Assembly (NCBI RefSeq): GCF_000262465.1
Contig: NZ_CM001489.1
Span: forward strand, 3,888,047 to 3,952,046
Length of the DNA stretch: 64,000 nt
Reading direction: 5' to 3'
DNA from: Frankia sp. QA3
GTDB lineage: Bacteria > Actinomycetota > Actinomycetes > Frankiales > Frankiaceae
Shown piece after piece: positions 34,754-41,988 of this stretch. The position numbers were made by a program, and so were the translations under genes. The notes under the pieces are model-generated. The model had not been told where the DNA came from. It searched no databases and saw nothing but the letters and a program-made list of their open reading frames with translations. How positions within the stretch are numbered: the stretch's first letter is position 1; each line of letters starts with the position of its first letter.

Positions 34754-34786
34754 GCCCGCCCGGGGACGATCGGGTTCCGGGCGGGC
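34754..34786 (-). terminator. Terminator hairpin after the LmeA-like gene
   Basis: A perfect 10-bp stem (GCCCGCCCGG with its complement, 13-nt loop) starts 28 bp beyond the stop codon of the minus-strand LmeA-like gene. No T-run. Confidence 0.65.
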
Positions 34787-34813
34787 TTGGTCATCGGCAG
34801 GCAGGTCAGCAGG

Positions 34814-36205
34814 TCAGGACGCCGGGAGAACGACGTCCTTGGCGGTCGCGGTGAGCGACAGCCCGGTGGCGTTCGTCGACGCCTGGACGATGCGCAGATG
34901 GAAGGGGAGCCCGGACACCGGGATCGGGATCGACGGCAGCAGCGCCCCGGGCAAGGGGAACGAGAAGCTGAAGGTGCCCTTGACCTTCACCTCGGTGGGA
35001 ACCAGGACGAGCATGTTGTTGGTGACCTCGAACGTGGTGACGCCGCCCACCTCCTGAGCGCCGAAGCTGCCCGCGTCGAAGGTGCCCGAGACCTCCACCT
35101 GCTTGCCCCCGTTCACCGGGTTGACCTGCATCTTGGGGTCCTGCTTCGCGAGGAAGGCGTTCAGGTCGGCGTAGGTGATGCCGACGGTGGCCCGCACGTC
35201 GTCGACCGGGACCTGCCCCACGTTGTCGGTCAGGGCGTCCCCGAGCGGCACGTGCACGCCCTTGAGATGCGCCTTCACCGAGGAGATCTTCGGGCCGGGA
35301 GTGGGGATGCCGTCGATCCCGACGCCGATGTCGGTGAACTTGCCGAACAGCACCTGGGTGAGGAAGGGGAACCCGCCGATGCTCACGCTCGTCACCTTCG
35401 GCACCGGGTCGCCGGGCTTGAGGTTCTCGGCGACGGATGCCTCGACCTGCTTGCGCATCTGCCCCTTGGCGATCACCACGCTGACCCGGTCGCCCACGAC
35501 GAACAGCACGACCAGCACGACCAGCACGATGGCCAGCAGCCGACCGCGCCGGCGCCGCCGCGGCGGCTTCGCGGCGGCGGTGGCGCCGGGCGGCGGCCCG
35601 CCTGCGGCGAAGCCGTCCCGTCCCGCCCCGCCGTCACCGGCCTGCCGGTCCTGGCCGATCGCCGCGCCGTACCCCGGGTCATGGCCGGGCTGCTGCCCGT
35701 AGCCGGACGGGGCGTAGGCAGGCTGGGCATAGCCGGGCTGCGGGTACCCGGGCTGGGGGTCCTCGGCTCGGGGGTCCTCGGGCCGGGTCGAACCCGGCCA
35801 CGGCTGACCGGCCGCCGCCGCACCACCCCGACCAATGATCATCGTGCCCTCGGCGGCGTCCTCGGGGTCCGACCAGCCGGGCCCGGCCTCCCCGCGACGG
35901 CGCACGGCAGCCGTGCTCGTGGTCGGTGCGCCGGCGGGCTGATCGCCGCCCGGTCGGGGTTCGCCGCCCGGTCGGGAATCGGTGCCCGGTCGGGAATCGG
36001 CGTCCCGGCGCGCGGCGACGGTGGGGCCGGCCGCGGGGACGGGCCGGCCGTGGGGACCGGCGCCGGACGCGCCCATCGGGCGCACCGGCCGGAACGAGTC
36101 GGCCGGCGGGGGCGGGCCCGACGGCCGGAACGAGTCGGCGGGTGGCGGCGGCCCGGACGGCGCCCCCGGGCCGGGCAGGGCGCTGCCCCGCCGAGGGTGC
36201 CGCAC
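34814..36205 (-). CDS. LmeA-like (DUF2993) phospholipid-binding envelope protein with long cytoplasmic linker
   Basis: About 463 aa from a GTG at 36205; the true start is uncertain because the first ~220 residues are low-complexity Pro/Gly/Asp-rich sequence. A basic patch (KPPRRRRRGR) precedes one membrane helix (LLAIVLVVLVVLFVVGDRV, ~225-245). The outer domain (~250-463) is DUF2993: SVSIGGFPFLTQVLFGKFTDI, then VTYADLNAFLA-type and PFHLRIVQAS segments. In mycobacteria LmeA (Rv0817c) supports lipomannan elongation and maintenance of the mannosyltransferase MptA. The linker contains repeated GPPPPADSFRP and PGYPQPGYA motifs. Confidence 0.82.
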   Translation of the reverse strand: MRHPRRGSALPGPGAPSGPPPPADSFRPSGPPPPADSFRPVRPMGASGAGPHGRPVPAAGPTVAARRDADSRPGTDSRPGGEPRPGGDQPAGAPTTSTAAVRRRGEAGPGWSDPEDAAEGTMIIGRGGAAAAGQPWPGSTRPEDPRAEDPQPGYPQPGYAQPAYAPSGYGQQPGHDPGYGAAIGQDRQAGDGGAGRDGFAAGGPPPGATAAAKPPRRRRRGRLLAIVLVVLVVLFVVGDRVSVVIAKGQMRKQVEASVAENLKPGDPVPKVTSVSIGGFPFLTQVLFGKFTDIGVGIDGIPTPGPKISSVKAHLKGVHVPLGDALTDNVGQVPVDDVRATVGITYADLNAFLAKQDPKMQVNPVNGGKQVEVSGTFDAGSFGAQEVGGVTTFEVTNNMLVLVPTEVKVKGTFSFSFPLPGALLPSIPIPVSGLPFHLRIVQASTNATGLSLTATAKDVVLPAS

Positions 36206-36519
36206 CTGCCGGCCGCGCCCCCTCGCCGTCGGCGGGCATCACGTGGGTACTGTCCGCCGCCTGCCCGTCACCGTCGCGTCCGTCGTTCACCGGACCATCT
36301 CCTGCCGTACCGCGCCGGAGCACGCCGTCGCTATGTGGTCTTCCGCCTGACGGCCGTCATGCGCCAGGCTCTGCCGGATCGTCGCACGTTCCGCGCGTCC
36401 CGCAGGCCCGCGGGTCCGATCATCCCCGGATCAGGCGTGTCGGATTACCGACCTTCACCCGAAGCGGGCAGAACAGGCACCTTCGGTACCAAGCCACGGC
36501 ACGGTCCGGCACGGACAGC
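36206..36519. other. Intergenic region or unannotated 5' end of the LmeA-like gene
   Basis: These 314 bp hold only low-complexity sequence on the left and an AT-richer part (36330-36480) on the right suited to a promoter. An ATG-led frame on the minus strand from 36323 is out of frame with the LmeA-like gene and has no family match. Confidence 0.35.
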
Positions 36520-37374
36520 TCACACCTCCAGCGGCAGCTGCGCCACCGCGGTGTCCCGTCTGACCGGTGCCAGGCGGAATACGTCGCCGCGCGGCGCCGC
36601 GAACGCCTGCCAGAAATGGTCCGCGACCTCGTCGGGGCGAAGCGGGCCCGCCGAGCTCACCCGCCCGTCGAGGACGACCGTGCGCAGCCGGATCCCGCGG
36701 GCGGCCAGCGTCGGGCGCAGCGCCTCCGCGAGGGCAGTCAGCCCCGCCTTGCCGACGGCCAGGGCGAAGCGGCCGGCCACCGGTTCGGTGCGCGGGCCCG
36801 CCGTGGTGAGCAGGATCGTCGCGGCCACCCGATCGTCGAGCAGCCCGGCGGCGACCTGCACGGCGGCCAGCGCCCCGGTGACGTTCACCGCGAGGGTCTG
36901 GTTCATCGTCTCGGCCGCCACCGTGAGCGCGGCCCCGCGGATGCTGAGCTTGGCGTTGTAGACGAGCACGGTGAGCCCGCCGATCTCGGTGGACACCCGC
37001 TCGACCGCGCCGGCGAGCGCCGGGGAGTCGGTGACGTCCGCGACCGCGCCGGCGACCGTGAGCCCCTCGCCGGCCAGCGCGTCGCGCACCCGGGTGAGGG
37101 TGTCGGCGGAGCGGGAGACCACGCCAAGCGCGAAGTCCTCCCGCCCGTACCGGCGCAACAGCTCGACGCCGAAGCTCGTGCCCGGCCCGACCACGACGAG
37201 ACCGCGCGTCAGGGGCCCGGACGCATCGTCCGCGCCCGCGTCGGCAGACCCGCCGGCCCCGCTCGCGGCGGCGCCGACCGTGGCAGCGGCGCCGGCCGGC
37301 TCCGGCGGGGGTGCCGACGGTGGGTCGACCCGGCGGCGCCCGCTGCCCGGCTCGCGCGGTGCGGTGCTGCTCAT
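36520..37374 (-). CDS. Divergent SDR-family protein lacking the catalytic tyrosine
   Basis: A 284-aa protein. The first ~55 residues are a Pro/Ala/Gly-rich leader. A Rossmann fold follows with a variant glycine motif (VVVGPGTSFGVELL), ADVTD, and NAKLSIRG where NAG normally occurs. At the active site the family has S..Y..xK; here the segment reads LLTTAGP then GRFALAVGKAGL, with the Lys kept but Leu four residues before it instead of Tyr. So the classical proton relay is missing. It may bind NAD(P) without normal reductase activity or use another chemistry. It stands alone between an LmeA-like gene and a small membrane protein gene. Confidence 0.8.
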   Translation of the reverse strand: MSSTAPREPGSGRRRVDPPSAPPPEPAGAAATVGAAASGAGGSADAGADDASGPLTRGLVVVGPGTSFGVELLRRYGREDFALGVVSRSADTLTRVRDALAGEGLTVAGAVADVTDSPALAGAVERVSTEIGGLTVLVYNAKLSIRGAALTVAAETMNQTLAVNVTGALAAVQVAAGLLDDRVAATILLTTAGPRTEPVAGRFALAVGKAGLTALAEALRPTLAARGIRLRTVVLDGRVSSAGPLRPDEVADHFWQAFAAPRGDVFRLAPVRRDTAVAQLPLEV

Positions 37375-37525
37375 GCCCTCATCCTGGCCGAGGCGGCGGC
37401 CGGAGATGTCGGGGATGGCCGGATCGGCGCGCGGCGGGTCGACGCACGGCGGGTCGCGGGTTACGGGTGATGGAGGTTGCCGCGGTTGCCGCGGTTGCCG
37501 CGGTGACGCCGGGCGGGCCGGCGGG

Positions 37526-37681
37526 TCAGGTTCGGGTGCGCTCTTCCCGGGCGGCCGCTACCGCGTTGGCGGCCCGCAGCGGCGCGCAGCGCACGTAGGC
37601 CCCTCCGAGAGCGGCGCCGACGATGATCGCCGGGATCAGCAGGAGCAGTAGAGCGATGACGACCGCACCAAAGGTCTCCAT
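37526..37681 (-). CDS. Small single-helix membrane protein, 51 aa
   Basis: A short frame from the ATG 37681 to TGA 37526-37528. It reads METFGAVVIALLLLLIPAII followed by GAALGGAYVRCAPLRAANA and a charged end REERTRT. One N-terminal membrane helix and a basic tail are clear. The ribosome site (GTAGGCAG) is weak. Codon use and a clean hydrophobic helix support a real gene. No family recognised. Confidence 0.55.
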   Translation of the reverse strand: METFGAVVIALLLLLIPAIIVGAALGGAYVRCAPLRAANAVAAAREERTRT

Positions 37682-37760
37682 GTCATCTGCCTACCCACAG
37701 TCGCCTGCCTACCCGCGCTCCGTGGCACCCCGGCCGGGGGTGACGCACGAGGCGATCCAG

Positions 37761-37840
37761 GCCGGCCTGCTTGTCCAGAGGGATTTTTCGGACACCAAAG
37801 CCTCCGGAGAAGCAGGAGAGCCTGTCCACAGGCCGGCGGG
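37761..37840. repeat. REP-like palindromic element, copy 2
   Basis: Nearly identical to the element at 30611-30690 (about 7 differences over 75 bp): CCTGCTTGTCCAGAGG, the shared loop GATTTTTCGGACACCAAAG, CCTCCGGAGAAGCAGG and the trailing GCCTGTCCACAGGC palindrome. It lies just downstream of the AGPS-like gene's stop. Confidence 0.85.
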
Positions 37841-37846
37841 GCGCGG

Positions 37847-39496
37847 TCAGGCGATGAGGATCCCCGGGTTGAGGATGCCGGCGGGGTCGAGGGTGCGCTT
37901 CACCGCGCGCAGCACGTCGACACCGAGGTCGCCGATCTCGGCGCCGAGCCAGGGGCGGTGCTCGGTACCGACGGCGTGGTGATGGGTGATCGTGCCGCCC
38001 GCGGCGACGATCGCGTCGCCGGCCGCCGCCTTGGCCGCCCGCCAGCTCCCGATCGGGTCCGTACCCTGCGCGCACACGACGGTGAAGTAGAGCGAGGCCC
38101 CGGTCTCGTACAGGTGGGAGATATGGCACATCACCACCGGCGACAGGCCCGCCGAACCGAGCGAGCCGACCAGCGCGTCGCGCACGCCCGCGTAGAGCGC
38201 CGGCAGCGTGGCCCAGAATCCGGCGGTCTCCAGCGTCTCGGCGAAGATCCCCAGGTCGAGCAGGGCGTCGCGCAGGTAGGGCGCCCGGAAGCGGCCCCGC
38301 TCCCAGTCGGGGCCGGCCGCGGCGTCCAGCCGCCGGGCACCTCCGGCCAGCAGCACCTCCGCGACCTCGGCGGCGTGCCGCTCGACCGTCGGCCCGGACC
38401 CCTCGTACCCGGTGACGAGATGGCAGCCGCCCGGGGAGCCGTCCGGCGCGTCGGTCCCGGTCGCCGACGCCTGCCCGCCCGGGCGCGGCGGACGGGCGAG
38501 ACCCCCGACGGTCTCGGTCTCGTCGGACAGGCGGCAGACGGTGGGCCGCAGGTCACGCGCGGCGAGGGTACGCAGCAGCCGCGTCCCGGTCGCGAAGTCC
38601 GGTACCGACCAGCCCTCGAAGATCCGCCGCGCCGGCAGCGGCCGGACCCGCGCCACCACCTGGGTGATCACGCCGAAGGCGCCTTCGGAACCGAGCAGCA
38701 GCTCGCGCAGGTCCGGCCCGGCCGCCGAAGCCGGGGCCCGGCCGAGTTCCCAGGAGCCGACCGGGGTCGCCACCCGCAGCCCGACGACCAGGTCGTCGAA
38801 GCGGCCGTAGCCCGAGGAGGCCTGGCCGCTGGACCGGGTGGCGGCGAAGCCACCGATGGTGGCGTACTCCCAGGACTGCGGGACGTGCCCGAGGGTCAGC
38901 CCGTGCTCGGCGAGCAGCGCCTCGGCTCGTGGGCCGCGCAGCCCGGCGCCGAGCTCGGCGGTGCCGGACTCCCGGTCCACCCGGCCCAACGCGTCCAGCC
39001 TGGCCAGGTCGAGGGCGACCACCGGCCGTTCGGCGGACCCGGCGGGTTCGAGGCCGCCGACGACGGAGGTGCCCCCGCCGAACGGCACGACGGTGATGCG
39101 CTCCCGGCTCGCCAGGCGCAGCACGGCGAGCACCTCGTCGTGGTCCGCGGGCAGCACGACCGCGTCGGGCGCGGCACGGGCGTCGCCGGCACGCAGGCGC
39201 AGCAGATCGGTCGTGGAACGCCCGCGGCAGTGGCGGATGCGGGCCTCGTCGTGCGTGTGGACGTGGCCCGAGCCGACGATCGTCGCCAGCGCGTCCCGCG
39301 CCGCCGCGGGCAGCCGGGCCGGTGGCAGGCGCACCTGCGCGAGCGGGACCGGCGTGGTGGGCCGCACGGGGATACCCAATCGGGCCAGCAGCGCGCGGGC
39401 CTCGTCGGGCAGCGGCTCGTGCTCCGACGCGAGCCCCCAGCCCCACCAGACGGGTTCGGTCGAGCCGATCCTGCGCACTTCGCCGGTGCTCGTCAA
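37847..39496 (-). CDS. AGPS-like FAD-linked oxidase (alkyl-DHAP synthase family)
   Basis: I favour a TTG start at 39496 (GAGGT 5 nt upstream; 549 aa); a GTG six codons later is the alternative. The N-terminus GSTEPVWWGWG is typical of the family. An FAD-binding domain follows (VVPFGGGTSVVGGL, WEYATIGGFAATRSSGQASSGYG). The C-terminal FAD-oxidase domain has CHISHLYETGASLYFT and HHHAVGTEHRPW, the His-rich active-site loop of alkyldihydroxyacetone-phosphate synthase, and ends LDPAGILNPGILI. In mycobacteria a flavoprotein of this type (Rv2251) lies beside a TetR gene and glpD1, the same three-gene set as here. The substrate could be an acyl-DHAP-like lipid. Confidence 0.85.
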   Translation of the reverse strand: MTSTGEVRRIGSTEPVWWGWGLASEHEPLPDEARALLARLGIPVRPTTPVPLAQVRLPPARLPAAARDALATIVGSGHVHTHDEARIRHCRGRSTTDLLRLRAGDARAAPDAVVLPADHDEVLAVLRLASRERITVVPFGGGTSVVGGLEPAGSAERPVVALDLARLDALGRVDRESGTAELGAGLRGPRAEALLAEHGLTLGHVPQSWEYATIGGFAATRSSGQASSGYGRFDDLVVGLRVATPVGSWELGRAPASAAGPDLRELLLGSEGAFGVITQVVARVRPLPARRIFEGWSVPDFATGTRLLRTLAARDLRPTVCRLSDETETVGGLARPPRPGGQASATGTDAPDGSPGGCHLVTGYEGSGPTVERHAAEVAEVLLAGGARRLDAAAGPDWERGRFRAPYLRDALLDLGIFAETLETAGFWATLPALYAGVRDALVGSLGSAGLSPVVMCHISHLYETGASLYFTVVCAQGTDPIGSWRAAKAAAGDAIVAAGGTITHHHAVGTEHRPWLGAEIGDLGVDVLRAVKRTLDPAGILNPGILIA

Positions 39497-39546
39497 CGCT
39501 ACCTCGGTTCGCCTGCTCGATCCGACTCGCTGGACTTCGGCACGAG

Positions 39547-39576
39547 ACAGTGTGACAGTCGACGTAACACTGTCAC
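39547..39576. promoter_or_regulatory. Palindromic operator, probable TetR-family site
   Basis: Two overlapping perfect inverted repeats, GTGACAG-11-CTGTCAC and ACAGTGT-13-ACACTGT, lie between the divergent AGPS-like and tetR genes, 50 bp from the former's start. The size and symmetry suit a TetR-family dimer pair controlling both directions. Confidence 0.75.
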
Positions 39577-39673
39577 AAGACCTCGGCTCCACGATGACAC
39601 AGCCGCGGCGGGTGCGCCCCCCGGCGGCGTCCGCGCCGCGATCGTGGCAGTCGAGCAGGAGGGCGGCCACACG

Positions 39674-40378
39674 ATGCTCGACACCGACCGGCGCCCCGAC
39701 ACCTCGGACGCCTCCGACGCCTCCGCGGCCCCCGGCGGTCCCGTGCGTTGGTCCGGCGAGGACGCCGTCCTCGACGCGGCGAAGGCGTCGCTGCTCGCGG
39801 TCGGGGTCCGCCGCACCACGCTGACCGAGGTCGCCCGCCGCGCCGGGGTGAGCCGGATGACCCTCTACCGGCGCTGGCCGGACCTGCGCTCGCTGGTCGG
39901 CGACGTGATGACCCGGGAGTGGACGAGGGTGGTCACGGCCGCGGCGGACCTGACGCCCCCCGATCGGGCCGAGGGCGATCTGGATGACCTCATCGACCAC
40001 ATCATCGCCACCGTGGAGGCGTTCCGGACGAACCCGATCTACCTGCGGATCATCGAGACCGACCCGGAGCTGCTGCTGCCCTACCTGACCGAGCGGCGCG
40101 GCGCCACCCAACAGATGATCGTCGATCTGCTGGCCGGGCAGCTCGGCGCCGCCGCGCGGCACGGCACGGTGCGCGCGGTGGACCCGGCGGCACTGGCCGT
40201 CATGGTGCTGCTCGTCGTGCAGTCGTTCGTGCTGTCGGCGGGCGCCCTCGCCGGCCCGGTACCGGTCGCGACGCTGGCGGCCGAGCTGCGGCGCCTGCTG
40301 CACGGCTACCTCGCCCCGGACGCCGCCGATCCGTCGGCCGCGACCGCCGGCGGTCCGCCCCAGGGCGTAACGCCGTGA
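39674..40378 (+). CDS. TetR-family regulator
   Basis: A 234-aa protein. The ATG at 39674 follows AGGAGGG with good spacing. Residues ~30-85 form the TetR helix-turn-helix (LTEVARRAGVSRMTLYRRWPDL). The rest is an all-helical ligand domain with NPIYLRIIETDPELLLPYL. The tail is Ala/Pro-rich. The stop overlaps the GTG of the GlpD-like gene (GTGA), so both are translated together. The operator at 39547-39576 lies upstream, implying autoregulation and control of the divergent flavoprotein gene. The ligand may be a lipid or acyl-CoA. Confidence 0.88.
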   Translation: MLDTDRRPDTSDASDASAAPGGPVRWSGEDAVLDAAKASLLAVGVRRTTLTEVARRAGVSRMTLYRRWPDLRSLVGDVMTREWTRVVTAAADLTPPDRAEGDLDDLIDHIIATVEAFRTNPIYLRIIETDPELLLPYLTERRGATQQMIVDLLAGQLGAAARHGTVRAVDPAALAVMVLLVVQSFVLSAGALAGPVPVATLAAELRRLLHGYLAPDAADPSAATAGGPPQGVTP

Positions 40379-41988
40379 CGGCCGCCGGCTGGCCGGCCCC
40401 GCCGGGGGACACCTCTGTCAACGCGCGGCGACGCGAACGGGAGCTGGCCGCCACCGCCGGCGGCGATCCCGTCGACGTGCTGGTGGTCGGCGGCGGCGTC
40501 ACCGGCGCCGGGGTCGCCCTGGACGCGGCGTCGCGCGGCCTGTCGGTCGCGCTCGCGGAGGCGCACGACCTCGCCTTCGGCACCAGCCGGTGGAGCTCCA
40601 AGCTCGTCCACGGCGGACTGCGCTACCTCGCCGGCGGCGACGTCGCGGTGGCGTGGGAGAGCGCGGTGGAGCGCGACATCCTGATGCGGCGCACGGCGCC
40701 CCACCTCGTCCGGGCGCTGCCGATCGTGACGCCGCTGACGCCGCAGGTGCCGCGCTCGGCCGCCGCGCTGGTGCACACCGGGCTGCGGATCGGCGACCTG
40801 CTGCGCCGCGCCGCCGGCACCCCGCACACCGTGCTGCCGGGGCCGCGCCGGCTGACGGCGGTGGAGACCCTCGGCCTCGCCCCCGCGCTGCGCGAGACCG
40901 GGCTGCGCGGCGGGCTGGTGTACTGGGACGGCCAGCTCGTCGACGACGCGCGGCTCGTCGTCGCCCTGGCCCGCACCGCCGCCGGCTACGGCGCCCGGAT
41001 CCTCACCCGGCTGCGGGTCGAGCACATCGACGGGCCCGCCGCGGCGGGCGGCGGCACGTCCGCGGCCGCCCGGCACCGCGGCGGCTTCGAGGTGACCGCC
41101 CGCGATCAGCGCACCGGGGACGAGGTGCGGGTGCGCGCCCGGACCGTCGTGAACGCCACCGGCGTCTGGGCGCCGGCCCTCACGCCCGGCATCCGGCTGC
41201 GGCCGAGCCGCGGCACGCACCTGGTGCTGAGCTCGGACGCCCTGGCGGGAGCCCGCGGGGCACTGTCGGTGCCGATGCCGGGTGAGCGTAACCGGTTCGC
41301 GCTGGTGCTCCCGCAGGGTGACGGCCGGGTCTACGTCGGGCTGACCGATGTTCCGGTCGACCGGATCACCGACGTCCCCGAACCCGACGAGAGCGAGATC
41401 GCCGAGCTCGTCGACGTCGTGTCGGCCGTGCTCGCCGCGCCGCTGGACCGCGCCGACCTGCTCGGCGCGTTCGCCGGGCTGCGTCCCCTCCTCCACAGCG
41501 CCCGCCCGGGGCGTACCGCGGACCTGTCCCGGCGCCATCTCGTCCGCACCGATCCGGGTGGCCTGGTCACCGTCGTCGGCGGGAAGCTCACGACCTACCG
41601 GCGGATGGCCGCCGACGCGGTGGACGCGGCGATCGCGGCCGGCGAGCTGCCCGCCGGCCCCTGCCGGACACGGCGGCTCGGGCTCGTCGGCGCCGCACCG
41701 CGGTCGGTACTCGCCGCGGTCGCCGCGCCGCGCCGCCTGGTCGAGCGGTACGGCACGGAGGCGCCGCGGGTGCTCGCGGTCGCCGGCGACGACCCCGGGC
41801 TGCTCGCGCCGGTTGTCGGCGGGGTTCCGGTCACGGGGGCGGAGCTGCTGTTCGCGGTGCGCCACGAGGGGGCGCTCGATCCGGCGGACCTGCTGGACCG
41901 GCGCTCGCGGATCGGCCTCGTCCCCGCCGAGCGTCGCGCGGCGCTCGCCGCCGCCACCCGCCTGTTCGACCACGCGGTGACGAGCTGA
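40375..41988 (+). CDS. glpD: GlpD-like FAD glycerol-3-phosphate dehydrogenase, paralogue 1
   Basis: A 537-aa protein with a GTG start overlapping the tetR stop. Visible are the FAD motif VVGGGVTGAGVALDAASRG, GTSRWSSKLVHGGLRYL (GlpD signature), TVVNATGVWAP, and the end of the FAD domain GGKLTTYRRMAADAVD. The C-terminal DAO_C domain has ELLFAVRHEGALDPADLLDRR. Family role: oxidation of glycerol-3-phosphate to DHAP at the membrane with electrons to quinone. Its grouping with the AGPS-like gene suggests a role in DHAP-linked lipid metabolism. The last 158 bp are overlapped on the other strand by the histidine kinase gene. Paralogue 2 is at 47497. Confidence 0.88.
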   Translation: MTAAGWPAPPGDTSVNARRRERELAATAGGDPVDVLVVGGGVTGAGVALDAASRGLSVALAEAHDLAFGTSRWSSKLVHGGLRYLAGGDVAVAWESAVERDILMRRTAPHLVRALPIVTPLTPQVPRSAAALVHTGLRIGDLLRRAAGTPHTVLPGPRRLTAVETLGLAPALRETGLRGGLVYWDGQLVDDARLVVALARTAAGYGARILTRLRVEHIDGPAAAGGGTSAAARHRGGFEVTARDQRTGDEVRVRARTVVNATGVWAPALTPGIRLRPSRGTHLVLSSDALAGARGALSVPMPGERNRFALVLPQGDGRVYVGLTDVPVDRITDVPEPDESEIAELVDVVSAVLAAPLDRADLLGAFAGLRPLLHSARPGRTADLSRRHLVRTDPGGLVTVVGGKLTTYRRMAADAVDAAIAAGELPAGPCRTRRLGLVGAAPRSVLAAVAAPRRLVERYGTEAPRVLAVAGDDPGLLAPVVGGVPVTGAELLFAVRHEGALDPADLLDRRSRIGLVPAERRAALAAATRLFDHAVTS

